A stretch of DNA of 64,000 nucleotides from an uncultured Nioella sp. (GCA_947495575.1 CANLZL010000002.1:558001-622000); one strand, 5' to 3'. Counted from the stretch's first letter, positions 1 through 11,196 are shown. Notes: generated by a model not told the origin, from the letters alone. Program-made: numbers and translations.

Positions 1-333
1 GGCCTGTTAGGCACGCAGGTTGTCATGGCCACCCGACTCTATGGCCAATTGACTCAGACCCAAGCCATTGCGCTGGACCGCGAGAGTGAGCAGTTGGGCC
101 AGCGATATATCGATATGGCCGTGTCCGGGGTTTGTACAGAGACGCAACGCGCCACCTTTCTTGCTGCTGGCGCGCGGATGATGGCGGCAGGCGCGGATGC
201 AATTGTGCTGGCAGGCACAGACCTAAACCTTGCCTTTAACGGGCGCGACCCAGGCTACCCCGTTATCGACGCGCTGGATGTCCATGTTGATCTATTGGCA
301 GATATCGCGACCGGGCATGCGCCAATCCCCTGA
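1..333 (+). CDS. Aspartate/glutamate racemase family protein, C-terminal part (5' end outside window)
   Basis: Open frame from base 1 (GLLGTQVVMATRLYG...); AGADAIVLAGTDL resembles the C-terminal catalytic region of Asp/Glu racemases. Confidence 0.7.
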   Translation, partial: GLLGTQVVMATRLYGQLTQTQAIALDRESEQLGQRYIDMAVSGVCTETQRATFLAAGARMMAAGADAIVLAGTDLNLAFNGRDPGYPVIDALDVHVDLLADIATGHAPIP

Positions 334-419
334 AAACAGGCGATGATTTCTGGTCACGCTTTCAAAAGTTTTCAAACTGCTTAGTTGATTGGCAATTTTT
401 TCCGGTCAATGATGCAATC

Positions 420-809
420 ATGAGCGGTTTGAAAACAATTCATCTCGCCCTGCCTTGCATGATGGCGCTTTTGGCCCCTCCCGCCCCGGCCTCCAATATC
501 TCTGAGCTTACATTGACCTTTGCAGGGTGCGCCGGGCGGCTTTCCGCGCAGATGGAACACCAATGGCTGTTCTCTGATCCGGCGTCTGAGCGAACTGAAG
601 CACACCGCGCTGCGATGATCAGTCTGATAGAGGCCGTGATGCCCGAAGATCAGGGGCGCCAGGTTCTGGCCCATCGGATAGCGGCGAAACAGGCGCATGC
701 ACAGCTGCTGACGCGTGCATCGTTTAATCAAGACGACGGCGACGCGCATTGGGCGTTGACGCGTGCGGAACAAGAAATTGCCACTTGCCTTAGCCTGATC
801 CTGACCTGA
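420..809 (+). CDS. Small exported hypothetical protein
   Basis: 129 aa ORF with signal-peptide-like N-terminus (ALPCMMALLAPPAPAS). Confidence 0.5.
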   Translation: MSGLKTIHLALPCMMALLAPPAPASNISELTLTFAGCAGRLSAQMEHQWLFSDPASERTEAHRAAMISLIEAVMPEDQGRQVLAHRIAAKQAHAQLLTRASFNQDDGDAHWALTRAEQEIATCLSLILT

Positions 810-877
810 GCCTTTTTGCAAAGGCACTTCTCTCGCGCTACGATCTCAGAATATTATTAATCATTTCAGGATTTCTC

Positions 878-1522
878 ATGCGTTTGTTCTTCGCCGCCCT
901 GCCCTTGCTTTTGCCTGCCCCCTCAGTTGCACAGGGTCTATCACCTTCAGAAACAACTGCCCTGCCCCGCGTCATTGACCACTTGTGTCACAACATTCAC
1001 GACCTCAATGGTTGCGAAAACATCTTTCTGCTGGAAAACATCGAAGAGCCGGATACCGCTGACCTGATCGTTCTGCCCGACCGTCGGACAGATGCAGAAG
1101 ATCCGCTACTGATCCTGCGAAGCGTGGCCTTCAACGGGGCAATGTGGGGCATGTCGCCATCCCTTGAGGCCGCAGGAGAAGGGTTCACGCTCCACTCTGA
1201 ACAAACCGGCATTGGCCGCCATCCCTGGCACGAATCCCTGACAGTCAGATGGATCGACGATGCGTTTTATGTCACGGCCTATGCCTTCTCGACTTATGAT
1301 CGCATCCTTGCGGCCTCAGCCAATTGCAGCCTTGATATTCTGGGCGGATACGCTTCGACCGAGCTATCACTGGTTGATATGGATACAGAAGCCGATGAGG
1401 TCACAGGGCGCAGCTGGTCAGTAGAAATGGAGTTGATTCCGATCACGGATTGGCGTGCCTTTATGGGAACGCCCGAGCCCTGCGCGGTCATAATGAATGC
1501 GTTTTACGAGGCAACCTTTTGA
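878..1522 (+). CDS. Exported hypothetical protein
   Basis: 214 aa ORF with signal peptide (MRLFFAALPLLLPAPSVAQG). Confidence 0.6.
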   Translation: MRLFFAALPLLLPAPSVAQGLSPSETTALPRVIDHLCHNIHDLNGCENIFLLENIEEPDTADLIVLPDRRTDAEDPLLILRSVAFNGAMWGMSPSLEAAGEGFTLHSEQTGIGRHPWHESLTVRWIDDAFYVTAYAFSTYDRILAASANCSLDILGGYASTELSLVDMDTEADEVTGRSWSVEMELIPITDWRAFMGTPEPCAVIMNAFYEATF

Positions 1523-1782
1523 TCCAATTTCCGATCATGTTTCTATCAATCTGGGCGGCACTTGGCCGCGAGGACCCTCGCATAGCTGAGGCAGAGGCCA
1601 TCGCCGAGGCAACCTGTGCATGCGTCTACCTGGCATGTGCTATGGATGCTTCCGGCCAACTTCTTGAAGGTCGCGGTTTGGAACAAGAGGATTATGCAAA
1701 CCTTTCTGAGGAACAAATCGCGCGCTATGGCGCCGCCGTCGAAGCCGCCCGCGCCTGCGTAAGGGCGCAGATATTGGAATAG
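1519..1782 (+). CDS. Small hypothetical protein (start uncertain: TTG 1519 or ATG 1537)
   Basis: ORF overlapping the previous stop (TTGA); Cys/Ala-rich product. Confidence 0.4.
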   Translation: MIQFPIMFLSIWAALGREDPRIAEAEAIAEATCACVYLACAMDASGQLLEGRGLEQEDYANLSEEQIARYGAAVEAARACVRAQILE

Positions 1783-1852
1783 GGTGACGCGCCGCATCTG
1801 GACTGATCGAATCCGCTTTCCAAGAAGGCCACCCGGCCCTAAATTGCGGATC

Positions 1853-3727
1853 ATGAAAAAGCCGAGCGATAATCCAGCCGATCCGTTTAAAAAGGCGCTT
1901 GCCGAAACCACTCGGGTCATGGCCGACAACCCTGATCTCGATGTCAGCTTCTCCGTTGACCCACCGGGTGTGAACGGTGACACCGTGCGCTTGCCACAGG
2001 TGTCGCGCCGGATGTCACGCGACGAAGTATTGTTGGCACGAGGTGTCTCGGACGCATATGCGCTGCGATTGAAATATCACGACCCTGCAACGGCCGTTCG
2101 CTATGCCCCGCAAGGGCAGATGGCGCAGGATCTGATGGAAGCGATGGAAGTGGCCCGCTGCGAAGCCATGGGTGCGCGCGACATGCCCGGCACAGCAGGA
2201 AACATCGACGCAAAAATCACACATGAAGCGCGTCGCAAGGGCTACGGTGATGTGCGGGAGGCCTCGGATGCGCCGCTCGCTGTGGCAGCCGGTTATCTGA
2301 TCCGCCACCTTGCGACCGGCCGCGAATTGCCGCCCGAGGCGGCCAATGTCATGGAACTTTGGCGCGGGTTTATCGAGGATCGCTGCGGCGGAACCCTTGA
2401 AACCCTGGGAAAAACTCTGTCCGATCAAACTGCATTTGCCAAATTTGCCCGCCAGATGGTCGAAGATCTTGGCTATGGTGATCAGTTGGGTGATGACCCC
2501 GATGACCTGGATCAAGAGGATGAGGACGAAGCCCAGTCGCAGGAAGAGGATGATCCCGATTCCACAGGTGAGGCCGATGACGATCAGGATGAACAAGCCG
2601 ACGCCAACCCTGAGCAAAGTCAGGAAGAGCAACAAGATGCCTCTCAAGCCACGCTTGAGATGGAGGATAACGGCGATATGGAAGATGCCGAAGAGACCGA
2701 GATGCCCGAGGGCGAGGCGCCTCAGGATCCACCTCCACCGCAGCCCCATTCTGATGCGGATCCCACTTACACAGTCTATTCTACTGAAAACGACGAAGAA
2801 ATCGCCGCAGAAGAACTGGCGGAAGCGCGTGAATTGGAGCGACTGCGCTCCTATCTCGATCAACAGCTTGAGCCGCTAAAAGGTGCAGTCAGCCGTCTGG
2901 CCAATAAGCTGCAGCGCCGCCTGCAAGCACAACAAAACCGGTCGTGGGAATTCGATCTGGAAGAGGGCACGCTGGATGCGGGCCGATTGGCGCGCGTTGT
3001 TGCCAACCCCACCACGCCGCTGAGTTTCAAGGTCGAGAAAGACACCGAATTCCGCGATACCATTGTGACGCTGTTGCTGGACAATTCGGGCTCGATGCGC
3101 GGGCGTCCGATTTCGATCGCAGCGATTTGTGCTGATGTGCTGGCGCGTACTTTGGAGCGTTGCGGCGTGAAAGTCGAAATTCTAGGTTTTACAACAAAGG
3201 CTTGGAAAGGCGGGCGCGCACGTGAGGAATGGCTGTCCGAAGGACGCCCGCAGCAGCCGGGCCGCCTGAACGATCTGCGCCACATCATCTATAAACAGGC
3301 TGATGCTCCGATGCGCCGGACACGGGACAATCTGGGCCTGATGATGAAAGAGGGTTTGTTGAAAGAAAACATCGACGGAGAGGCTCTGGAATGGGCGCAT
3401 CGTCGAATGGTATCGCGGCGCGAGGCACGGAAAATCCTGATGGTGATTTCGGACGGTGCGCCGGTGGATGATTCAACATTGTCCGTTAACCCCTCGAATT
3501 TTTTGGAAAAACACCTTCGCGACGTGATCGAAATGGTTGAGAAACGCAAGGCTGTGGAACTGCTGGCGATCGGGATCGGCCATGATGTCACCCGCTATTA
3601 CGAACGCGCTGTGACCATCACAGATGTCGAGCAATTGGCAGGCGCGATGACTGAACAACTGGCCTCACTCTTTGACTCTGATCCACGAGCGCGGGCGCGG
3701 GTTATGGGCATAAAACGCGCCTCTTGA
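1853..3727 (+). CDS. cobT: Cobaltochelatase subunit CobT
   Basis: [24 protein letters not shown]..., central acidic region, C-terminal VWA-like domain ([18 protein letters not shown]); start chosen at ATG 1853. Confidence 0.9.
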   Translation: MKKPSDNPADPFKKALAETTRVMADNPDLDVSFSVDPPGVNGDTVRLPQVSRRMSRDEVLLARGVSDAYALRLKYHDPATAVRYAPQGQMAQDLMEAMEVARCEAMGARDMPGTAGNIDAKITHEARRKGYGDVREASDAPLAVAAGYLIRHLATGRELPPEAANVMELWRGFIEDRCGGTLETLGKTLSDQTAFAKFARQMVEDLGYGDQLGDDPDDLDQEDEDEAQSQEEDDPDSTGEADDDQDEQADANPEQSQEEQQDASQATLEMEDNGDMEDAEETEMPEGEAPQDPPPPQPHSDADPTYTVYSTENDEEIAAEELAEARELERLRSYLDQQLEPLKGAVSRLANKLQRRLQAQQNRSWEFDLEEGTLDAGRLARVVANPTTPLSFKVEKDTEFRDTIVTLLLDNSGSMRGRPISIAAICADVLARTLERCGVKVEILGFTTKAWKGGRAREEWLSEGRPQQPGRLNDLRHIIYKQADAPMRRTRDNLGLMMKEGLLKENIDGEALEWAHRRMVSRREARKILMVISDGAPVDDSTLSVNPSNFLEKHLRDVIEMVEKRKAVELLAIGIGHDVTRYYERAVTITDVEQLAGAMTEQLASLFDSDPRARARVMGIKRAS

Positions 3728-3794
3728 GGTACTGGGTTTCGCGACAGGGGTGTCAGTTTTCGTGAAACCCCTGCCCGAGCCCTGAACAATCGGT

Positions 3795-4604
3795 TCAGAT
3801 AGCTGTTGCGGAAATAACCACCGATGGAATTGGCACGGTCCATGGACCGGTGGGCCCGCCCAAAGCCTCAACACTGTTGATTACCGCCTGCCGGATAGCG
3901 CGCTGGTTCTCCTCCGGCTGATCTTTCAAAAGGGCCGATCCCCGCACAGTACCAGTCAGGAAATAGTCATAGGGCGCGGCGGGGTCGCTCACTGTCCAAT
4001 TGCTGGCAACCTGGACCCGCGCGATATTGCCAAATCCAGCCGCCTCCAGGGCCGGTATGGCGCGTGCCATTTCAGCAAATTCAGTGGCACCGGGGCCTGC
4101 AGGCATTTTCACCTTTGTCGATCCAAATGTTGCCGCTGCGCCGGTCACATAGGCCATGGCCGAATCTACCACGCCATCCCAGACCGAATAGGCGAATCGT
4201 CCGCCCGATTTCAAAACACGACGCGCTTCAACCATTGCGGCGGCGGGATCGGGCACATGGGGAATACCAAAGCCGACGGTCACGGCGTCAAACCGGCCAG
4301 CATCGAAAGGCAAATTCATTGCATCCCCTTCTGTGAAATTCGCAGAAGGAACACGGGAGCGGGCCATGTCGAGCATAGCAGGAGAAAAATCCAAACCCAG
4401 CACACGCGCCCCGGTGGCCACAAGCGCCTCGGCGACGATGCCATGGCCACAACACAGGTCCAGCACTTCGTCACCCTGCCTGACGTTAACGGCGTCAATC
4501 ATGGCCGGAATAGCCATTTCAGACGCCTTCGCAAAATCGCTGGCATAGGTCGCCGCAATTGACGCATCCGACCAGCCCTGTTTCTCCATCTCTGCAAAAT
4601 CCAT
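3795..4604 (-). CDS. Class I SAM-dependent methyltransferase
   Basis: VLDLCCGHGIVAEALVATGARVLGLDFSPAMLDMAR motif I; FDAVTVGFGIPHV. Confidence 0.85.
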   Translation of the reverse strand: MDFAEMEKQGWSDASIAATYASDFAKASEMAIPAMIDAVNVRQGDEVLDLCCGHGIVAEALVATGARVLGLDFSPAMLDMARSRVPSANFTEGDAMNLPFDAGRFDAVTVGFGIPHVPDPAAAMVEARRVLKSGGRFAYSVWDGVVDSAMAYVTGAAATFGSTKVKMPAGPGATEFAEMARAIPALEAAGFGNIARVQVASNWTVSDPAAPYDYFLTGTVRGSALLKDQPEENQRAIRQAVINSVEALGGPTGPWTVPIPSVVISATAI

Positions 4605-4735
4605 CCCGTCCCCCTCCTAACGTTACGAATAACACTATAACACGGCTTGATTTGCCTGTGGCTGCCCCTTGCCTTGTCGGTCAGTTTTAGGGTCTTCTCT
4701 GCCAACTCGGTTGTGACAGGAAAAGGCGCCCATTG

Positions 4736-6532
4736 ATGTTTCAAGGATTTACTGCAACCACAAATCCCGGTGATGGCGCCCCTCGTTTGGCCATGTTGCG
4801 CGAAAATTTGGCGCGTGAAGGTCTGACAGGGTTTCTGGTGCCCCGCGCCGACGCGCATCAGGGGGAATATGTCGCGCCTCGGGATGAGCGTCTGGCCTGG
4901 CTGACTGGTTTTACCGGGTCTGCCGGATTTGCAGCCATCTTGCCGGATAAGGCGGGCGTTTTCGTCGATGGGCGCTACCGTGTACAAGTCAAAACTCAGA
5001 CCGACCAGAATGTGTTCAGCCCCGTGGACTGGCCGGAGACCAAGCTGGAGGATTGGCTGAAAGAGGCACTGCCAAAAGGCGGAATTGTCGGGTTTGATCC
5101 GTGGCTGCACACATCCAAGGAGGTCGCGCGCCTCGAAAAAGCGTTAACTCCGGCACAGATTTCCTTGCGGCCCGTGGCCAATCGCATAGATGCAATTTGG
5201 GAGGATCAGCCGGAACGACCAACCGGCCCCGCCACCGCCTATTCCGCTGAACTGGCTGGCAAAACCTCGGGCGAGAAACGCGCAGAGGTGGCCGCGACAT
5301 TGCGAGAAGCCGGACAGGCGGCCGCCGTTTTGACCTTGCCCGATTCCATCAATTGGATGCTCAACATTCGCGGTGCTGATCTGGCGCATTTGCCGGTGGT
5401 GCAGTGTTTTGCCGTTATCGACGATCAGGGCCTGGTGACGTTGTTTTCAGATCCTGAAAAATTTGCATCTCTTGGCCCCGACCCTTCGACCACACTGAAA
5501 ACATGGGATGAATTTGATTCTCACCTGCGTGGGCTTGACGGCCCTGTAAGAGTGGACACAGCAACAGCCCCCCATCAGGTGAGCGTTATTTTGCAGGAGG
5601 CGGGAATCTCATTTCAAGCAGGCGATGACCCCTGCATTTTGCCCAAAGCCTGCAAGACAACGGCCGAAATAGCCGCAACTGACGCGGCACATATTCGTGA
5701 CGGCGCGGCAATGGTCCGGTTCCTGCATTGGTTCGACGTGAATGCCCCAAAAGGCGGGCTGACTGAAATCGACTGCGTAAGGGCCTTGGAAAGGTTCCGC
5801 GCTGCAACTGGCGCTTTGAAGGAGATCTCCTTCGATACGATTGCTGGTGCCGGGTCCAATGGCGCGATTGTCCATTACCGTGTAACGGACGAGACCAATG
5901 CCCACATCAAACCCGGTGAATTGTTCCTGATCGATAGTGGAGCCCAATATGAGGATGGCACCACTGACATCACCAGAACTGTTCCGATAGGCGAGGTCGG
6001 CGCAGAAGAACGGGCGGCCTTTACCCAGGTGTTGCAGGGAATGATCGCTATTTCTCGCCTGCGTTTTCCTCAAGGCCTGACGGGTGGCCATCTGGATGCC
6101 CTGGCGCGTGCTCCGCTTTGGGCCGAAGGGCGCGATTATGACCACGGCACGGGCCACGGCGTCGGGGTCTACCTAAGTGTCCATGAGGGGCCACAGAGAC
6201 TGAGCCGGGTATCGGACGTCCCACTGAAGGCTGGCATGATCCTGTCCAATGAACCGGGCTACTACCGTGAGGGGCAGTTTGGCATTCGGATCGAGAACCT
6301 GATTGTGGTGGAAGAAGCCCCGGACTTGCCTCAGGGCGACAAACGTCCTATGTACCGCTTCCACACCCTGACCTGGGCTCCGATAGATCGGCGTCTGATT
6401 GACGCAGAACGGCTCAGCAAGGGCGAAATTGATTGGCTGAACGCCTATCACAGAGACACCGCCGAAAAACTCACGCCGCTTTTGGACGATGAAGCGGCAG
6501 AATGGTTGGCACAGGCCACACAGCCTTTGTGA
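4736..6532 (+). CDS. Aminopeptidase P family protein (M24)
   Basis: DSGAQYEDGTTDITRTVPIG, HGTGHGVGVYLSVHEGPQ, NEPGYYREGQFGIRIEN metallopeptidase motifs. Confidence 0.9.
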   Translation: MFQGFTATTNPGDGAPRLAMLRENLAREGLTGFLVPRADAHQGEYVAPRDERLAWLTGFTGSAGFAAILPDKAGVFVDGRYRVQVKTQTDQNVFSPVDWPETKLEDWLKEALPKGGIVGFDPWLHTSKEVARLEKALTPAQISLRPVANRIDAIWEDQPERPTGPATAYSAELAGKTSGEKRAEVAATLREAGQAAAVLTLPDSINWMLNIRGADLAHLPVVQCFAVIDDQGLVTLFSDPEKFASLGPDPSTTLKTWDEFDSHLRGLDGPVRVDTATAPHQVSVILQEAGISFQAGDDPCILPKACKTTAEIAATDAAHIRDGAAMVRFLHWFDVNAPKGGLTEIDCVRALERFRAATGALKEISFDTIAGAGSNGAIVHYRVTDETNAHIKPGELFLIDSGAQYEDGTTDITRTVPIGEVGAEERAAFTQVLQGMIAISRLRFPQGLTGGHLDALARAPLWAEGRDYDHGTGHGVGVYLSVHEGPQRLSRVSDVPLKAGMILSNEPGYYREGQFGIRIENLIVVEEAPDLPQGDKRPMYRFHTLTWAPIDRRLIDAERLSKGEIDWLNAYHRDTAEKLTPLLDDEAAEWLAQATQPL

Positions 6533-6601
6533 CATGACGTTGTTACATAGGCCGGGCATCACCGGGCCATGGCGGTCGCGCAGATTGAGGGAGAAAGAGG
6601 G

Positions 6602-6949
6602 ATGGAAACCATGAGCCGTATCACTATTCGCAAAGCAACAGGTACCTGGGTTGTACGCGCAGGGGGCGCCGTTTTGGGCGAATCCACCAACGCTTTGGAA
6701 CTCAGCGAGGGCGATTTGCCCCCCGTCATCTATTTCCCCCGCGAAGATTTCGGCATGGCCTTCCTCGATGCGTCAGACCGGACCAGCTATTGCCCCCATA
6801 AGGGCGATGCCAAGTATTTTTCGGTCGTGACCAAGAACCAGGTTCTGAAAGATGTCGCGTGGAGCTATGAGACGCCAAATGAAGGCGTTCAGGCCATTGC
6901 CGGTCATCTTGCTTTTTATACCGACCAGGTTGCCGTCGAAAAACTGTAA
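6602..6949 (+). CDS. DUF427 domain-containing protein
   Basis: VIYFPREDFGMAFLDASDRTSYCPHKGDAKYFSV signature. Confidence 0.85.
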   Translation: METMSRITIRKATGTWVVRAGGAVLGESTNALELSEGDLPPVIYFPREDFGMAFLDASDRTSYCPHKGDAKYFSVVTKNQVLKDVAWSYETPNEGVQAIAGHLAFYTDQVAVEKL

Positions 6950-6969
6950 GCCCTTACTTGGGGCCGGGG

Positions 6970-8109
6970 TCAATCGACCAACGGCCCCAATGCCTGGAAA
7001 TGAACCAAGCGTAAAAGGCGCAGATAGGCTTGATTATCCATCGCGCCATCCTCGCCCCAGCTTCCTGCCATTAAAAGCGAAACAGCCGGCACTTCCCCTG
7101 TATGGGCCGTAATTTGGGGTGCTATATCCCAGCCAGCCGAATAGGGCTGACCAGTAATCGGGTCGGCCACGTCGTCCCAGTTTTCGCGCATCCGGGTGGC
7201 TACTGCCTCGGCATCGCTACCCGGCGCAAGAACAAGGGTCAGCGCACCGCTCTCTGTGGTTCCGTTGGCAATATCCGTGACAGCAATGGCCAAAAGCTGC
7301 CCCGGAACGGACAGCCCGAGCTCGGTCGCCAAATCCGTTGGTCTGTCGGAAGCATCCGGCGTCAGAATCAAATAGGCACGCGACATTGACGCTGGCGCCT
7401 CGATTACATCGTTCAGCGCACTCATGATGGCCTCTACCACTACACTTTCGGCCAAAACAGGCCCGGCCGAAAGCGCACGGGTGATTTCAGGCCATGCCGG
7501 ACTGTAGAGCAGAACATCCGCACCAAAGCCTAACCGGGCGGACCGGCCAAGACGCCCGCCGAAAGGGTTTGTTGGATCAAGAGCATCAAAATCGATCCCG
7601 TTATCCTGTTCCCCGGACCACAAAACCGGCAGACCAGACAAAAGGTCAGGCTCGTAGCCTCGTCCATGCAAGACACCATAAACATTATCCAAAGCTTCGC
7701 CGGACAGGCGCATCATCATGATTTGCGAGGGCAGTGACCTGATCGCCAAAGTCTGTCTGAAATCCTGATGCCGCAAACCGACTGAGGCGAAAAGCTCGTC
7801 CGGGTCTGCAAGGGCCACATCCTGCATGATATCCGCAGGCAATGACCGCCCGGCAGCAAGGGCCGACGCGTCCAGCGAAATGAGACCCTGCACTTGGCTA
7901 AGCGCTGCCAATGGCGCAATTACCTCTGCATCGCCAAACTCGATCTCAATCAGACCATTATGGCTGTCGATTGTGTCTTGCGGCACCAGTTCCAACATCG
8001 CCCAAAGGGGATCAACCGGGCGATCCTGCGCCAGCGCCGGCGCGCAGACTAAGGGAAGGCAGAACGTCGTCAGTATGAGGGCGGGCTTAAAAAGCATTTG
8101 AAAAAACAT
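6970..8109 (-). CDS. Exported hypothetical protein, paralogue A
   Basis: Signal peptide; shares NPF(G/S)GRLGR and WGEDGAM(D/A)NQ with the adjacent ORF. Confidence 0.7.
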   Translation of the reverse strand: MFFQMLFKPALILTTFCLPLVCAPALAQDRPVDPLWAMLELVPQDTIDSHNGLIEIEFGDAEVIAPLAALSQVQGLISLDASALAAGRSLPADIMQDVALADPDELFASVGLRHQDFRQTLAIRSLPSQIMMMRLSGEALDNVYGVLHGRGYEPDLLSGLPVLWSGEQDNGIDFDALDPTNPFGGRLGRSARLGFGADVLLYSPAWPEITRALSAGPVLAESVVVEAIMSALNDVIEAPASMSRAYLILTPDASDRPTDLATELGLSVPGQLLAIAVTDIANGTTESGALTLVLAPGSDAEAVATRMRENWDDVADPITGQPYSAGWDIAPQITAHTGEVPAVSLLMAGSWGEDGAMDNQAYLRLLRLVHFQALGPLVD

Positions 8110-8192
8110 GTTGAAATCATGCGATCTGACATGTGTCTGTGTCAAATGCCCAGTCTTTGGAAAAGCTTAGCCCTCAAATAATTCGCTAGAGG

Positions 8193-9335
8193 CTATTCGT
8201 TCAAAAGTGCCGGGATGGACCCCCTGAAAACCATTTGCAGCAGCCGTGTCTGCGGCTGGTTGGCCATCGCGCCGTCCTCACCCCAATCCTGCGTCAGCTC
8301 AAGGGTTACCACCGGGCGTTCACCGGGAACCGCGTTTATGATGGGCATCGGTTCACCATCGCGGGCAAAGGGCCTTTGCATCACTGGATCGTCCGCATTG
8401 GCCCAGTTTTCTGCAATCCTCTCGGCCATGGCATCAATATTGGTGCCTTCCGCAAAAACCAATGCCATTAGGCCAGTTTCGTCAGTCATGAACGGAACCG
8501 CAGAAATCGCGACAAGTGAAAGACCTACGGATTGATCCAGCCCAAGCAACGGGTCCACGGTGGCGCCTTGGGACCCGCCCGCGGGAGGCATTGCCAAATA
8601 GGCGTGGCCAACCCTTCGAGGCGGCTCCAGCGCGGCATCGGTCGCGGACAATGCCGCCTGAATATCAGGATGGTCCGACAGGACCGGGCCGGGTGACAAA
8701 AGCCGTGTCATTTCCGGCCACCCAAGGCTGTAAGCCAGTAAGCCCGGGGCCAGTGCAAATCGCGACGCGCGCCCCAACCGTCCACTAAAGGGATTGTTGC
8801 GATCAATGGCATCCAAATCAATTGCGTAATCTATTTCATTCGACCAAAGGACCGGAACGCCCATTTCCACTGTGCGCGAATATCCGTTTGCTGTCAGTGC
8901 GGCGTCGACCGAACTGATTGCAGTATCCTGCACGCGCATTAATACGATTTCCGAAGGCAGCGCCGAAAGGGAAAGCGTTTGACTGAAATCGGCGTGGCGC
9001 AGGCCGACCGCCTCAAACATCAAATCTTCGTCCGCCACCATCATGCTTTGTCGAATACTGCCTGGCATTGATTGAGCAACGGCAAGTCGTTCTACCTGCT
9101 GTGGGTTCCGCCCCTGCAGCGCGCCCAAGGCAAGAAATGGGGACAGGACAGACACGTCTCCAAACTCAATCTCCATCAGAGACGATGACGACTCAATCGT
9201 GTTCTGCGGCACAAGAGAAAGCATTTCGGCAAACGCGGCCGTTGCACTTTCTTGGGCTGTAATTGGAGAGGACAATGTGACGGCAAAAAAAACGGCCACA
9301 CAGCTGGCGGGTTTGAAGAGGATTTTTGAAATCAT
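8193..9335 (-). CDS. Exported hypothetical protein, paralogue B
   Basis: Signal peptide (MISKILFKPASCVAVFFAVTLSSPITAQE); collinear similarity to 6970..8109. Confidence 0.7.
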   Translation of the reverse strand: MISKILFKPASCVAVFFAVTLSSPITAQESATAAFAEMLSLVPQNTIESSSSLMEIEFGDVSVLSPFLALGALQGRNPQQVERLAVAQSMPGSIRQSMMVADEDLMFEAVGLRHADFSQTLSLSALPSEIVLMRVQDTAISSVDAALTANGYSRTVEMGVPVLWSNEIDYAIDLDAIDRNNPFSGRLGRASRFALAPGLLAYSLGWPEMTRLLSPGPVLSDHPDIQAALSATDAALEPPRRVGHAYLAMPPAGGSQGATVDPLLGLDQSVGLSLVAISAVPFMTDETGLMALVFAEGTNIDAMAERIAENWANADDPVMQRPFARDGEPMPIINAVPGERPVVTLELTQDWGEDGAMANQPQTRLLQMVFRGSIPALLNE

Positions 9336-9386
9336 CCGGAATATTGAAACGACGCGCCGCGATCTGTCAATTCAGCGCCCGGAGGC

Positions 9387-11075
9387 TCAGCTATGTTCCT
9401 CAGCCGCTGTGGCTGCAAGGGCTTGATTATAAGCCTTAAGCGCATCGACGTGAAACAGGGCCCCTTCCAAAGCGGGCGGGGCATCACCGGGCGCGAGAGT
9501 CACCACAGGGATCACATCCAACCCTGTGCGCTCAAAAACCGGCAGGGCCCGTTCCAGCGTGGCGTTTAGATCAAGGTAGATCCCTTGTTCGATCAGTGTC
9601 TCCAACCGTTCCGCGTTGCCAGCCGCGTCATGATCCATCGGACGCATAACCTTGCCCACCCGGAACATGGCCAACAGATAGGCCTGAGGCCCCGCGGCAA
9701 GGTGAATGTTGCGCCGTTCAAGCAAGGTCAGGAAATAAGAACGGTGAACCAGCCGACTGGCCACGGCGGTTGAGATCGAGACGCTGACCATCACCGCGAT
9801 CCCCGTTTGCCAATCGCCGGTCAGCTCAAAAACAATTAGGGTCGTCGATATTGGCGCGCCCAAAACGGCAGCAGCCACTGCCCCCATACCTGCTAGCGCA
9901 TAAAGCGTCTCGGATCCGGATACATCGGGGAAGATGCTGGTCGCAATCATGCCATAGGCCAGACCTGTCAGCGCACCGATCATAAGGGATGGAGAGAATA
10001 TACCGCCCCCCATACGCCCAGCCAAAGTGATCGCAGCGGCAATCGCCTTGAGCACAGCAAAAATAATCGCCTCGTGGAGCAACAGTTCTCCGGTTAAGGC
10101 CGCTGACGTGGTTTCATAGCCCACCCCGATTATATGGGGGTAAAAGATTGCAATGCAGCCAAGCAAGAGCCCGGCAATCGCCGGGCGCAAGTAACGCGGG
10201 ATCCGTCCCAGCCGTTGAACAAGATTACCCAGATCCTCGGCCCAGAAATTGGCACGCATGAACACCACAGCAACTAACCCGGCCACAAGGCCAAGGATAA
10301 GAAACGCCGGAAGCTCGACATAAAACTCCAACGCGCTGTCGCTGCCCAACTGAAACTCTGTCATATCGCCAAATTCGAGGCGGTTGATAACGGTGCCGGC
10401 GACAGAAGCGATGACGATGGGGGCGAAACTGTGAACTGCAAAGTGTCGCAAGACGACTTCTAACGCAAAAAGCGCGCCTGCAATCGGGGCGTTGAAGCTT
10501 GCCGAAACGGCCGAGGCCACGGCGCAGCCCAATAGATCGCGCCCCGTAATTCCGTCGGCACGAATGCGGGCTGATACCCAGGATGAAATGACAGCCGCCA
10601 AATGCACCACCGGCCCCTCTCGGCCAGACGATCCACCAGTGCCGAGCGTGATCAGCGAGGCAAAGGCCGATGCGATACCGGCCTTTTGTTCCACTCTGCC
10701 ATCGGCCAGAGCCGCACCTTCGATCACGTCGGCCACAGACCGCACCCGCCCATCCGGCGTAAAGAAATGCAGGATCAAACCTACAGCAAGCCCACCAAAA
10801 ACCGGGAGGATCAAGATTGAGTACCACGGCAAAGCTTCGGCAAAACTATGCAGCAATCGTGGGTCTTCGACGCCGTAAAACGTCATCTGCAGCCAATTGA
10901 TGGTCTTTCGGAAAAAGAGCGCGGCGAAGCCCGCACCAATTCCCACTGCCAGCGCAATAAACCAAAAGGTGATTTGGCCGGGTGCCTTGTGCCGGATCAC
11001 TTCCCAGCCGCCCCGCATCGAGGTCACAACCTCATTGAGCTGGTCCTGCAAATATGGCGGGCGCTGTTTGGCCAA
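9387..11075 (-). CDS. ClC-family chloride channel/transporter
   Basis: GSSGREGPVVHL, GIFSPSLMIGALTG, GMGAVAAAVLGAPISTTLIVFELTGD motifs. Confidence 0.9.
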   Translation of the reverse strand: MAKQRPPYLQDQLNEVVTSMRGGWEVIRHKAPGQITFWFIALAVGIGAGFAALFFRKTINWLQMTFYGVEDPRLLHSFAEALPWYSILILPVFGGLAVGLILHFFTPDGRVRSVADVIEGAALADGRVEQKAGIASAFASLITLGTGGSSGREGPVVHLAAVISSWVSARIRADGITGRDLLGCAVASAVSASFNAPIAGALFALEVVLRHFAVHSFAPIVIASVAGTVINRLEFGDMTEFQLGSDSALEFYVELPAFLILGLVAGLVAVVFMRANFWAEDLGNLVQRLGRIPRYLRPAIAGLLLGCIAIFYPHIIGVGYETTSAALTGELLLHEAIIFAVLKAIAAAITLAGRMGGGIFSPSLMIGALTGLAYGMIATSIFPDVSGSETLYALAGMGAVAAAVLGAPISTTLIVFELTGDWQTGIAVMVSVSISTAVASRLVHRSYFLTLLERRNIHLAAGPQAYLLAMFRVGKVMRPMDHDAAGNAERLETLIEQGIYLDLNATLERALPVFERTGLDVIPVVTLAPGDAPPALEGALFHVDALKAYNQALAATAAEEHS

Positions 11076-11196
11076 GGTTCGTCCTCACGATGTCTGCCAA
11101 AAATGCACCTCATTGGCAGATAACTGCCACATCTAGCGTGTTTATTTCCCTAGGGAAATCGCTTGGGCCGGAAAAACTCTATTTGATGGCGTCGAT

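Noticed and set aside
2015-2863. 282-aa minus-strand hydrophobic ORF
   Set aside because: Shadow of the acidic low-complexity region of cobT, giving an artificial Ile/Leu-rich product.
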